Origin: Rhodococcus sp. 14-2470-1b
GTDB taxonomy: Bacteria; Actinomycetota; Actinomycetes; Mycobacteriales; Mycobacteriaceae
Reading direction: 5' to 3'
DNA length: 64,000 bases
Assembly: GCF_002259415.1 (NCBI RefSeq)
Contig: NZ_NPFY01000026.1
Location: 62,001-126,000, forward strand
Below, piece by piece: positions 26,003 through 33,752 of the stretch (within the stretch, counting starts at the first letter, position 1; the number at the start of each line of letters is the position of its first letter). The notes below the pieces were generated by a model, which made no database searches, was not told the DNA's origin, and saw nothing but the letters and a program-made list of their open reading frames with translations. Made by a program: the position numbers and the translations under genes.

Positions 26003-27259
26003 TCACAGACGTCCGCGGAGAATCCTGCGCCAGTAGGCCTGCGGCAGGGCGTAGCGGTCGAACAGGAATGCCGACCTACGCGGTTTGAGCGGATCGAGGA
26101 AACTCGGAAGGGAGGACGAGACCACGAAATCTCGGTCGAACTCCCCGGCGATCAGGGTATGCGAATCGACCGCCACAGGTGCAACGGTGTAACCGTCGTA
26201 AGTCGCCAACGGCTGTGAATTCCGGGCCGCCGCGATGTTGTCGACGAGCGTCGCAGCTTGCTTGCGCAGAGCTCCGCCCGACGGGTCGGTGCCGGTTGCC
26301 GCGATGTCACCGAGCGACCAGATGGAGTCGTGGCGGACGTGCCTGAAGGTCATCGGATCGATGTCGACGAGATGGGCAGGTGTGTCATCGGCCAGGTCCG
26401 CCAGCCAGCTGGGCCCGCGAAACCGCGGGACGAGGTGGAGGAAGTCGTAGTCGATCCGGTTCCGGGTGCCACCGCCGTGAATGTGCAGGCGCTGGTGGTC
26501 CGCCTCGATCCCGGAAATGCTGGTGTCGAACAGGACTCGCACACCCAGTTCGTCGAGCCTACGGCGCAGAATGTCGTCCAAGGCAGGAACACCGACCAGA
26601 TACGAGCGGTCGACGACGAGTGTGATGTCGATTCTCGGCAGCCGGCCGTCGCGTTGCCACTGCGACGCGGCGAGGAACAGTGGCTTCAATGTTGTGCCGC
26701 TGCAGCTGACCGGTGGCCGTGGGAGCGTGAACACAGCCCGCCCGGGCAGAGCAATCGAGTCGATGAGCGTCGCAGTCTTCTCCGCACGATCGAGATAGTT
26801 GCTGGCGACAGCGGGAGTCTCGAGGGCGTCGAACACGTTGGGAAGCTCGTCCAGGTCAGGCACGAGACCAGCCGCGATGATCAGGTCTGTGTACTTGTAC
26901 TCGCGGCCCGAGCTGGTGCGCACCGTTCGAGACTCAGCGTCGATCGAGACCACCGAGTCCTCGATCCACCTGCATCCATCGGGAGTCACCGACCGCTGCG
27001 TCTTCTGCGCGTCGGCCAGGCGGGCCTGGCCGGATCCGACGTAGGACAGCATCGGCCGGTACGTGTGTACCTGCTGTGGCTCGATGATGGCAACGTTGTC
27101 CGTCACGTGTTCTCGCAGCAGACGAGCGGCAGTGCTGACTCCGGCGTTGCCGCCTCCGATGATCAGAACATCGAAGGTGTCGGTCACCTCCGGCCCATGA
27201 CGAGGCGCAGAAAAGGCAGTGGGCGCGGGAGTACCGTCGAATGTCATTGTGTGAGGCAT
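26003..27259 (-). CDS. Sulfide:quinone reductase-like FAD oxidoreductase
   Basis: A pyridine nucleotide-disulfide-like flavoprotein of about 418 residues. GGGNAGVSTAARL binds FAD, RPPVSCSG carries a cysteine where SQR proteins have a redox cysteine, and SLGDIAATG is the C-terminal FAD motif. It resembles sulfide:quinone reductases, which pass electrons from sulfide or persulfides to quinone at the membrane face. The start is uncertain: ATG 27259, ATG 27247 or an internal GTG preceded by GGAGG. It diverges from the BrkB-like gene. A general NADH dehydrogenase role is the main alternative. Confidence 0.75.
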   Translation of the reverse strand: MPHTMTFDGTPAPTAFSAPRHGPEVTDTFDVLIIGGGNAGVSTAARLLREHVTDNVAIIEPQQVHTYRPMLSYVGSGQARLADAQKTQRSVTPDGCRWIEDSVVSIDAESRTVRTSSGREYKYTDLIIAAGLVPDLDELPNVFDALETPAVASNYLDRAEKTATLIDSIALPGRAVFTLPRPPVSCSGTTLKPLFLAASQWQRDGRLPRIDITLVVDRSYLVGVPALDDILRRRLDELGVRVLFDTSISGIEADHQRLHIHGGGTRNRIDYDFLHLVPRFRGPSWLADLADDTPAHLVDIDPMTFRHVRHDSIWSLGDIAATGTDPSGGALRKQAATLVDNIAAARNSQPLATYDGYTVAPVAVDSHTLIAGEFDRDFVVSSSLPSFLDPLKPRRSAFLFDRYALPQAYWRRILRGRL

Positions 27260-27329
27260 ACCCAGGTAGGTCGCGCGAAAACCCGGGTCGGGGTTGATCG
27301 GCGGGTCCGCGGGGAATTGGCAACAGATC

Positions 27330-28226
27330 ATGAACATATTGCCCAGCACTCGGAACCTCGGATCCGTCAGGCGACGCGCGTCGGCGACGGTCGCGCGATA
27401 CAAGGAAATCTCGGCTACACGAGACTCGAGCGCTCTGGCCGCCACGCTGACGTTCTACGGCGCCATCGCGGTGGTGCCATTGCTGCTGTTGTCGTTGCGA
27501 GCTTGTGCTCTGGTCACGTCGGCGTCGTGGGTCGAAGCGCGAGGCGACGACGTCGCATCGTTGCTACCCGACGCGCTCGGGGCCCGGAGCGTTGTGCTGC
27601 AGCTGGTTTCGGCGGGAGCCGAGTTGAGTCTGCTGCACTGTGTACTGGCGATCTTCCCTGCCACGTTCTACGGCGAGGGCCTGCGCCGAGCCCTGACCTC
27701 GCGGAGGCGACCTCGCCCTACATCCTTAGACGGTTGGCGAGGCCGGCTTGCCCTGGTACCGGTGGCGGTGGTCGCGCCGCTTCTGCTTCTGGGCGTACTG
27801 GCGTCGGCAGAATGGCTCGCCGATGCTACGACGGGCGGGGGAGTAGCGGCCCTGGTGCTACGCGTGTGGTTGGGCTTCGTCATCGTGTGGCTCGTGCTCG
27901 GCGTCCTGGTCGCGGGTGCGTATTCGATAGTTGCGGCAGAGGACATTCCGTTTGCCGTCGTCTGGTGGTGTGCCGCGGTCACAGCGTCGTTCATCGCAGG
28001 CTTCGTTCAGGGCTTCGTTCTGTTTCTGGCGATTCCGGTGTCGCTCGGCGCGCCGTTCGGAGGCCTGACCTCTGTGGGAGCCGCGATCGCGATCGGTCTG
28101 TGGATGTGGGTGCTCCATGTCCTGCTCATCACGGGTTGGACGTTTACCCAGGCGACCGCGCAGGTTGTTGCGCAGGGACCGCGAGCCGACGATGCACCAC
28201 CACCAGGAGTTGGACCAGCCCGATGA
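27330..28226 (+). CDS. YhjD/BrkB-like membrane protein
   Basis: A 298-residue protein with six hydrophobic segments. The N-terminal DSSALAATLTFYGAIAVVPLLLL matches the start of the YihY/BrkB fold, as in the gene at 20606, but the rest is diverged. In mycobacteria YhjD-like members have been discussed as envelope lipid or glycan transporters; no function is established here. Its last 83 bases overlap the 3' end of the CDP-alcohol phosphotransferase on the other strand. Start ATG 27330 has only a weak ribosome site. Confidence 0.75.
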   Translation: MNILPSTRNLGSVRRRASATVARYKEISATRDSSALAATLTFYGAIAVVPLLLLSLRACALVTSASWVEARGDDVASLLPDALGARSVVLQLVSAGAELSLLHCVLAIFPATFYGEGLRRALTSRRRPRPTSLDGWRGRLALVPVAVVAPLLLLGVLASAEWLADATTGGGVAALVLRVWLGFVIVWLVLGVLVAGAYSIVAAEDIPFAVVWWCAAVTASFIAGFVQGFVLFLAIPVSLGAPFGGLTSVGAAIAIGLWMWVLHVLLITGWTFTQATAQVVAQGPRADDAPPPGVGPAR

Positions 28227-28824
28227 GCGCCAATCCGGCTCCGACGGCTCCGCCGGCGGTGGAGGTCCACGTCTGATCGGGGAAGAGCATGTTCGCGCCG
28301 AGTATCAGCAACACGGTGACAGCGCGAGACGGTCGTTCCCACACGGTGAGCACGCCCGCCTCCGGCATGCCGACTGCGGCCGCCCGGGCGCGAACGGATT
28401 CGTGGACGAGCGTCGAGACTGCCATCGTCGCGATCAGCGGCAGCGGCACACCCACCACGGCGGCACACGCGTAGAAACACAGATCGCTGACGCGATCAGC
28501 GGTGGAATCGAGGACCGACCCCCACGCGGATGCGCGGTCGGACATGACGGCCACCGCGCCGTCGACCCCGTCCAGCAGGGTCGACATCAGAATCAACACC
28601 ATTGCCGCCAGTGCGCCCCAGCGGCCGAATCCACTCGCCGCCACCGCGATCGCCGCACAGACCAGCGCCAGGATCGTCACGGTTGTCGGGGAGACACGGC
28701 GTCGCACGAAGGGGGCAGCGCAGAGGTACATGATCCCGAGCCAGCCGTCGATCAGACGCGAAGACGACGCGTCGAGACCCCCGTGCAGGGTTGACCACTC
28801 CGCTCGGTATCGGTCACGATCCAT
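28144..28824 (-). CDS. CDP-alcohol phosphatidyltransferase-like membrane enzyme
   Basis: A 226-residue membrane protein. The CDP-alcohol phosphotransferase motif is recognisable as DGVDGAVA followed by SAWGSVLDSTADR, giving the metal-binding aspartates, but the usual arginine after DGxxA is replaced by valine. Members transfer a phospho-alcohol from CDP-diacylglycerol or CDP-inositol. Four or five membrane helices are predicted. ATG 28824 follows AGGTGA. It converges on the BrkB-like gene with overlapping ends and diverges from the methyltransferase. Substrate is unknown and the motif change warns against a firm call. Confidence 0.78.
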   Translation of the reverse strand: MDRDRYRAEWSTLHGGLDASSSRLIDGWLGIMYLCAAPFVRRRVSPTTVTILALVCAAIAVAASGFGRWGALAAMVLILMSTLLDGVDGAVAVMSDRASAWGSVLDSTADRVSDLCFYACAAVVGVPLPLIATMAVSTLVHESVRARAAAVGMPEAGVLTVWERPSRAVTVLLILGANMLFPDQTWTSTAGGAVGAGLALIGLVQLLVVVHRRLAVPAQQPARSPG

Positions 28825-29111
28825 CACGGCAATCACCTGTTCTCGCGTCCCGACGCCTGCGTATGCCGCGACGGAGGCGAATCACGGCCGGATACAAGTG
28901 CTCCGGGCACGACCGGCATCGACAGGACGAAAATTTCGACTGAAAAATGAAGAGTTGTCGGCTGCACGCTCAACCGAAGACCCTCGCTGCTTCGGGACGG
29001 ATTCCCCGAACCTGCCAACTCAAACGTCAGCCGAGAGCGAGAACGACGCATGGTTCGGGTGGCGAGGATCCTCGAGGTTTGGGTCTTTCGCCAGGCGGCA
29101 TACCTACCTCC
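28825..29111. other. Divergent intergenic region with short palindrome
   Basis: This 287-bp gap separates the CDP-alcohol phosphotransferase from the methyltransferase group. It contains an AT-rich patch with CGAAAATTTCG at 28928-28938, a perfect 11-bp palindrome, possibly an operator. No convincing gene is seen. Confidence 0.4.
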
Positions 29112-29810
29112 ATGGCGAACTCGACGGCAGTCCGTGCCGGTCACGATATGCAGAAGTTCTTCGACGTGGCGGTCGATCCGGGTGTGTATCGACCGCAGGA
29201 GGATTCGTGGCTGCTGGCGGAGGCGCTCACGGCGTCGGGAATTGCCGTCGGTGCTCGTGTCGTGGACATGTGCACCGGTTCGGGGGTTCTCGCCGTTCAT
29301 GCCGCACGGTCGGGGGCTCGACGCGTGCACGCGTTCGACATCGATCCCGTCGCCGCGTCGTGTGCCCAGAAGAACGCGCGCAATGCCGAGTTGGATGTGA
29401 ACGTGCGATTGGGATCGTTCGACGATGCCCGACGCGCGGGGCCGTTCGACGTGGTGGTGTGCAATCCGCCGTACGTGCCGTCGGACAACGTGCCCGTCGA
29501 GCTCGGCCCGGCCCGGGCCTGGGACGCGGGCCCCACCGGCCGACTCGTACTCGATACCTTGTGCAACAACGTATTCGACATGTTGTCGCCAGGTGGGACG
29601 CTGCTGGCGGTCCAATCCGAGTTCGCAGATCCACAGCTCACGTTGTCGATGTTGACGGCGAGAGGTATGTCCGCGGCGATCGTCGATTCACGTACGATCG
29701 GCTACGGGCCGGTTATGTCCTCGCGTGCGGAGTGGCTCGAGAACGTGGGCATCGCGCGCACCGGTCAACGTACGGAACGATTGGTGGTCATCCGTGCCGA
29801 CAAGCAATGA
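29112..29810 (+). CDS. HemK2/MTQ2-like class I methyltransferase
   Basis: A 232-residue SAM-dependent methyltransferase. VVDMCTGSGVLAVHAA near 50-65 is motif I, FDIDP near 75-79 binds the SAM ribose, and VCNPPY at 117-121 is the NPPY signature of enzymes that methylate amide or amino nitrogens of proteins (N5-glutamine type). The N-terminal segment YRPQEDSWLLAEAL matches HemK2/MTQ2 rather than PrmC, which has an added N-domain. It overlaps the CDGSH gene and may modify a protein partner of this group rather than a release factor. Confidence 0.82.
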   Translation: MANSTAVRAGHDMQKFFDVAVDPGVYRPQEDSWLLAEALTASGIAVGARVVDMCTGSGVLAVHAARSGARRVHAFDIDPVAASCAQKNARNAELDVNVRLGSFDDARRAGPFDVVVCNPPYVPSDNVPVELGPARAWDAGPTGRLVLDTLCNNVFDMLSPGGTLLAVQSEFADPQLTLSMLTARGMSAAIVDSRTIGYGPVMSSRAEWLENVGIARTGQRTERLVVIRADKQ

Positions 29811-30000
29811 CGGCGGGCGAACGTCGATCCGGATCGTCACCAACGGACCGATCATCGTGTCCGGTCCCGTGGACATCGAGACGGACGACGGAACCCACAC
29901 TACGTCCGACCGGTTCGCGGTCGCACTTTGTACATGCAAGCGCAGCAAGACCTATCCGCTGTGCGACACGAGCCATCGACGCAAGCAACGGCCCGCATGA
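29794..30000 (+). CDS. CDGSH-type iron-sulfur protein
   Basis: A 68-residue protein starting at GTG 29794, inside the end of the methyltransferase gene (17-nt overlap). The C-terminal motif CTCKRSKTYPLCDTSHR gives cluster ligands C46, C48, C57 and H61, the three-Cys-one-His set of CDGSH 2Fe-2S proteins; the canonical G of CDGSH is T here. Such proteins carry a redox-active, pH-sensitive cluster. The coupled arrangement with a methyltransferase and the facing diiron protein suggests it supplies electrons or a cluster. Confidence 0.88.
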   Translation: MPTSNDGGRTSIRIVTNGPIIVSGPVDIETDDGTHTTSDRFAVALCTCKRSKTYPLCDTSHRRKQRPA

Positions 30001-30012
30001 CGTCGCGTCACC

Positions 30013-30063
30013 TGCCGTAGTCGCGTCATTGCTGTAGTCACGTCACCGCTGTAGTCACGTCAC
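30013..30063. repeat. Three tandem 17-bp imperfect repeats
   Basis: Units at 30013-30029, 30030-30046 and 30047-30063 share the core TGTAGTCACGTCA with one or two changes, and weaker echoes (CGTCGCGTCACC before, CGCTGCATCAGTGACG after) flank them. They sit exactly between the convergent stops of the CDGSH and diiron-protein genes. They may act in transcription termination or simply be a slippage product. Confidence 0.7.
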
Positions 30064-31049
30064 CGCTGCATCAGTGACGACTCGCTCTTCTGCCACGCAG
30101 CCATGATGTGATCGGCAAGAGCATCCTCGACGTAGGCCAGAGCGCGCATCCCGAAGACCACGTCGCGTTCCAGTTCGGGCTCTCGGCGCAAAAGATCCCC
30201 GACGACATCGTGGCGCAGTACCTGCTCGTGAACCGCGTCGGCTTCGACGTGTTCGGCGTAGAAAGCCACGCACGCATCTGGCGCCCCGAGTCTGCGCAGA
30301 CCGTCGACGAACCGTCGGGAACCCGGTGACGACGTGATCTCCGTTGCCGCCAAGTGACCGACCGTCGCTCCGCGCAGACTCCGGTGCAGGCCGAACAAGG
30401 ACATCAGATTCACCCAGACCAAAGTCTGTGCAGGTACGCGGTCCAGATAACCCAGGTACGACGAGTCGAGCCCGGCTGCGTCCATCAACGCGCTCCACAT
30501 TTGTTGGTGGACGTGATCGCCGCGGCCACCACCGTATTCGTCGAACTCGACCGCGACGTACGACGCCTTCGCCTGCCCGATCAACCGAGGTATGGCCCAG
30601 GCGTGCGGATCGGCTTCCTTCAGGTGGTAGAGGGACCGGTGCGTGAAGTACTCGCGCATGTGGTCCCAGGTTCCGTCGTCCCGCAGAAACCAGGACGGAC
30701 CGCTGCCGCTCCGTGGTTCGACGGACAGAGCGTCCATTTCCGCAACTGCGTCGTCGCCGTCCTCGACAGCATCGCGCACGTGCGCCAAGAACGGCTGTTC
30801 GATCGACCTACGAAACGTCAGAATCTCGGGGTCCCACTCGAATTCGTCGTCTACGTCATGAAATCCGCGATAGTGAAGTTCGTAGCAGATGGACAGCGCT
30901 AATTGGGCGTCGCGGCCCACGGGATCGACGTCGGGGACGGTGGCAACCGACGCGGTCGCACCGGACAGATAGTCGACGATGGACGCGGACAATTCGCCGT
31001 CCGGTGTGGGCAAGGTGGGTGATACAGCGGCGTGCGCTGGTGCGCTCAT
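30060..31049 (-). CDS. Haem-oxygenase-like diiron protein (iron-containing redox enzyme family)
   Basis: A 329-residue helical protein. The segment HLKEADPHAWAIPRLIGQAK near 142-161, then VEFDEYGGG near 168-175 and YAEHVEADAVHEQ near 264-276, provide the Glu/Asp/His clusters expected for the haem-oxygenase-like diiron oxidase/oxygenase fold (the family of UndA and SznF-type enzymes). Such enzymes use a labile diiron site and oxygen for unusual oxidations. It converges on the CDGSH gene with only 59 bp between stops. Substrate is unknown; the family match rests on motif layout. Confidence 0.8.
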   Translation of the reverse strand: MSAPAHAAVSPTLPTPDGELSASIVDYLSGATASVATVPDVDPVGRDAQLALSICYELHYRGFHDVDDEFEWDPEILTFRRSIEQPFLAHVRDAVEDGDDAVAEMDALSVEPRSGSGPSWFLRDDGTWDHMREYFTHRSLYHLKEADPHAWAIPRLIGQAKASYVAVEFDEYGGGRGDHVHQQMWSALMDAAGLDSSYLGYLDRVPAQTLVWVNLMSLFGLHRSLRGATVGHLAATEITSSPGSRRFVDGLRRLGAPDACVAFYAEHVEADAVHEQVLRHDVVGDLLRREPELERDVVFGMRALAYVEDALADHIMAAWQKSESSLMQR

Positions 31050-31257
31050 GAGAATCGTGTACCCGCGCGGTAGCCGATCAACCGTGGCCGACCCACTGCG
31101 TGTTCGACGTTCCCGGCTCGCCGGCAGAAGAGCGGTGTTACCTTGGCGTGATCAGGTCGATGCTGATTCGAGATATTCGCGATCGACGGTCGTGCTGTCC
31201 ACAGAGCAGCGTGAGGCTGGTAATCGATCTCCAAGTCGTTCCAAGGAAGGCGTCAAG

Positions 31258-31740
31258 ATGAGAACGTTCACGAAGCTCTTCGGTGGTGCAGCAACTCTCG
31301 GCCTGGCCGCAGGCATGTCCTTTCTCGCTCCCGCCGCCGCCTCGGCTGCGCCCGTCGGATGTACCACGGCCCCCGGCGGAGCGCCGGAAGCATCGGTGGA
31401 AGGCCAGTCGAGGTGCGACAGCGTCGCCGACGGATCCAGTGCGGCCGCGGGATACGGATTCGAGGGCTGGGGTTCTGCCGCGGCGCTCGAGCAGGCGGCA
31501 GCGCTCGCCCTCGGTCTGAACGGCGGCACCGCGGTGTCCGACGCCACCGCCGGTGCGGGCCCGGCAGCGATCTCGTTCGGGCCGGGCAGTTCGGCCGTGA
31601 ACGAAGGGGTGGGGCCGGGGTTGTCGATTGCGGTGGCAGGTCCTGGCGGAACTGTCACGCTGACGCCGACAGGTGCAGTGTGCACCGGTCTCAGTCTCGC
31701 GGGTAGCTTCACGACGCTTCAAGGCTGCATCGGGCGCTAG
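31258..31740 (+). CDS. Small secreted glycine/alanine-rich protein, unknown function
   Basis: A 160-residue protein from ATG 31258 with AAGGAAGG upstream. Residues 1-31 form a Sec signal peptide (FGGAATLGLAAGMSFLAP then ASAAP). The mature part has four cysteines in the pattern GCTT, SRCDS, AVCTG and QGCIG, and is rich in Gly, Ala and Ser with no charged catalytic cluster. It looks like a Nocardiaceae-specific exported protein family. A terminator hairpin follows at 31752-31787, so it is probably a single-gene unit. Confidence 0.75.
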   Translation: MRTFTKLFGGAATLGLAAGMSFLAPAAASAAPVGCTTAPGGAPEASVEGQSRCDSVADGSSAAAGYGFEGWGSAAALEQAAALALGLNGGTAVSDATAGAGPAAISFGPGSSAVNEGVGPGLSIAVAGPGGTVTLTPTGAVCTGLSLAGSFTTLQGCIGR

Positions 31741-31751
31741 CCGGTTTTTGT

Positions 31752-31790
31752 GCCGAGAACCGGGTCGGGGATGTCCTGGTTCTCGGCTTT
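31752..31790 (+). terminator. Rho-independent terminator after the secreted protein
   Basis: GCCGAGAACC at 31752-31761 pairs perfectly with GGTTCTCGGC at 31778-31787 across a 16-base loop and is followed by TTT. It begins 11 bp after the stop of the secreted-protein gene. Confidence 0.75.
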
Positions 31791-31827
31791 GTCGTGCGCG
31801 CCACAGGGTCGACCGAGCCTATAAACG

Positions 31828-31892
31828 GTCACTGTTGACTGATTAAGCGTGAACCCTTACATTCACCAGTGAGCGAGTGAGGTCACTGTGAC
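31828..31892. promoter_or_regulatory. Cluster of three TCAC/GTGA-type palindromes
   Basis: Three short palindromes precede the MpaB gene: GTCA-ctgt-TGAC at 31828-31839, TCACCAGTGA at 31863-31872 and GTCACTGTGAC at 31882-31892. The first and third also share GGTCACTG as a direct repeat. TATAAA just upstream (31821) could be the -10 element. The nearby TetR protein at 32871 is the likely binder. Confidence 0.55.
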
Positions 31893-31907
31893 TGCATCGG
31901 AGTGCGC

Positions 31908-32810
31908 ATGTTTCACGATCCGTGGACCACGAGAATCGAGTCTCTGGACCCGACTACCGATTACGAAGAGATATACCGCCTGCACTACTCCTACGAGTTC
32001 CCGTGGGACACGGTTCAGGCCCTCAGCTTTGCGTTGTTCCGCACCTACGCAGTCCCGACCGTCGGAAGCCTGCTGGCCGCGACGGGCGAGTTCACCGAAC
32101 GTGTACAGCAGCGCTACGACGACACCAATCTGATCCTCGACCAGGTCGTCGAGTCGGGGTTCGGGAGCGTCGACGGCCGCACGGCGATCCGTCGGATGAA
32201 TCGAATGCACGGTGCGTACGACATCTCCAACGAAGATTTTCTGTACGTTCTCGCGACGTTCGTGGTCGTGCCGGTCCGCTGGCTCGACAAGTTCGGATGG
32301 CGTCCGGTCGGAGTGAGTGAGCGCGACGCGATGGTCATGTACTACCGCACTCTGGGGCGGCACATGGGAATCAGGGAGATCCCCGAGACCTACGACCAGT
32401 TCGCCTGTTACATGGACGAGTACGAGGAGCAGCACTTCGCCTACGACGTGGGCAGCACCGCCGTCGCCGACGCCACCCTCGACCTCATGTCCACGTTCGC
32501 GCCGTACAAATTCTTGCCGAAGAAGGTTTTTCGGCGAATGGCATACGCGCTGATGGACAAGCCTCTGCTCGACGCCTTCCATTACCCGGAGCCGACGAAG
32601 CTCGAACGGTCGCTTGCCGAAGCCATGGTGAAGGTGCGCGCACGGGTGGTCCGTCTCCTTCCTCCGCGTACGACGGCATACCGCGCCCGTGATCAGAAGG
32701 CGGTCCGTTCCTATCCTTCTGGGTACCGGATCTCCGAACTCGGGACGTTTCCCACGGGATGCCCGGTGGACCACGGTCCGAGTGCGACGCACCGACGCTC
32801 TCACCGGTGA
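31908..32810 (+). CDS. MpaB/DUF2236-family oxygenase-like protein
   Basis: A 300-residue protein of the ER-bound oxygenase MpaB/latex-clearing family. Typical segments are RTYAVPTVGSLLAATGEFTE near the N-terminus, RMNRMHGAYDISNEDFLYVLATF, and YDQFACYMDEYEEQHFAYD. The histidine in RMHGAY corresponds to the haem-associated region of Lcp-type proteins. ATG 31908 is preferred to GTG 31902 because GGAG is then correctly spaced. It converges with a TetR regulator, a pairing common for this family. The physiological substrate is unknown. Confidence 0.83.
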   Translation: MFHDPWTTRIESLDPTTDYEEIYRLHYSYEFPWDTVQALSFALFRTYAVPTVGSLLAATGEFTERVQQRYDDTNLILDQVVESGFGSVDGRTAIRRMNRMHGAYDISNEDFLYVLATFVVVPVRWLDKFGWRPVGVSERDAMVMYYRTLGRHMGIREIPETYDQFACYMDEYEEQHFAYDVGSTAVADATLDLMSTFAPYKFLPKKVFRRMAYALMDKPLLDAFHYPEPTKLERSLAEAMVKVRARVVRLLPPRTTAYRARDQKAVRSYPSGYRISELGTFPTGCPVDHGPSATHRRSHR

Positions 32811-32870
32811 GCGTGCGGCAAGAGGCATCCATGGTCGGGCGTGCTTCGGGCGCTTCGCCTACGTGCATTT

Positions 32871-33539
32871 CTAGTGCAGTAGAACGCTTTCCGCGTGTGA
32901 GTACCACTGGCTGAGGTGGCGATCGGTCGTCGGATCGTGCGGATCGAACGTGTAGGTCATGGCGGTGCCGCGCATGCTTGTCAGCAGAAGTTCCCTCATC
33001 TGCTTGTAGCCAGGTCGGGTCGTGCACTCCGAACCGAAGAGAGCGTCGGTCCGATCACGGATGACCTGACCCATTCGCTGTTCCACGGGCCGGAGTTCGG
33101 CTCGCAACTCGTCATTGGTGCGCGCGGCATTCCACAGCTCGTTCGATGCCCAGAAGTAGGGCTGGCTGTAGTTCGACCACATCGCGTCGATGGCTGCCCG
33201 GATCCGCGCTTTCGGTTCCTGTGGAATGTCCGAGCTGATGTGCAGACCACGGATGCGCTCGAGCGCCAAGTGGTGGACTGCGGCACTGAGCAACTTCTCG
33301 CGCGAGGGAAAGTGATGCAGCAATCGGCCGCGAGACACCCCGGCCTGCTGCTGGATCCGCAGAGTCGACGCCCCCGAATATCCCTGCTCGATCAGCACGG
33401 TGACTGCGGCACTCAGGATTTTGCCCTGGGTCTCCCGGCTGCGGTCCTGCTGGCGGCGGCCGGTTCTGGACGGCTCGGCCCACGGTCGATCCGAGTGGGG
33501 CTGATCGATACTGGACACGGCCGTCAGTCTAGTGACCAC
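32871..33539 (-). CDS. TetR-family regulator
   Basis: A 222-residue TetR protein with RIQQQAGVSRGRLLHHFPSR followed by EKLLSAAVHH, the standard HTH. The start is GTG 33539 or the in-frame GTG 33518; neither has a strong ribosome site. It converges with the MpaB gene, upstream of which lie three palindromes that it may bind. The C-terminal domain has aromatic residues (SQPYFWASNELW) suitable for a hydrophobic ligand. Confidence 0.87.
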   Translation of the reverse strand: MVTRLTAVSSIDQPHSDRPWAEPSRTGRRQQDRSRETQGKILSAAVTVLIEQGYSGASTLRIQQQAGVSRGRLLHHFPSREKLLSAAVHHLALERIRGLHISSDIPQEPKARIRAAIDAMWSNYSQPYFWASNELWNAARTNDELRAELRPVEQRMGQVIRDRTDALFGSECTTRPGYKQMRELLLTSMRGTAMTYTFDPHDPTTDRHLSQWYSHAESVLLH

Positions 33540-33581
33540 GGGATCTCGCTCGAGTCACCACGCGGTGCAGCACCGGTTCGT

Positions 33582-33752
33582 CTACGTCGGGTCGGCCGCG
33601 CGAGCGAAATGGCTGGTGGAATCGGGGGCGTCGTTGAGCGCTTCTTTATCGGCCGGGGGCCACGCGCACACGCCGCCCGCGCATGCCTCGGCGGGTTCAC
33701 CGACCATCCGGAACGGAATGCCCGGACCGTCCCCAGGCGTCTGGTCAGACAT
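33582..33752 (-). CDS. Small C-x4-C protein coupled to DsbA
   Basis: A 56-residue frame starting at ATG 33752, which overlaps the DsbA stop by 8 nt. It contains EACAGGVCAWP with C24 and C29, and no signal peptide. The overlap and the cysteine pair suggest a real protein acting with the upstream thiol oxidoreductase. The C-terminal half is polar and may be disordered. It is too short to assign to a family, and could be a chance frame in high-GC DNA. Confidence 0.5.
   Translation of the reverse strand: MSDQTPGDGPGIPFRMVGEPAEACAGGVCAWPPADKEALNDAPDSTSHFARAADPT

Noticed and set aside
26258..28276. A very long plus-strand open frame (about 670 codons) across the SQR-like and BrkB-like genes
   Set aside because: It has no domain signatures, is arginine/glycine-rich and is a shadow of the real genes in high-GC sequence.
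30013..30063. The tandem repeats considered as a CRISPR array
   Set aside because: Units are contiguous with no unique spacers and no cas genes are present.
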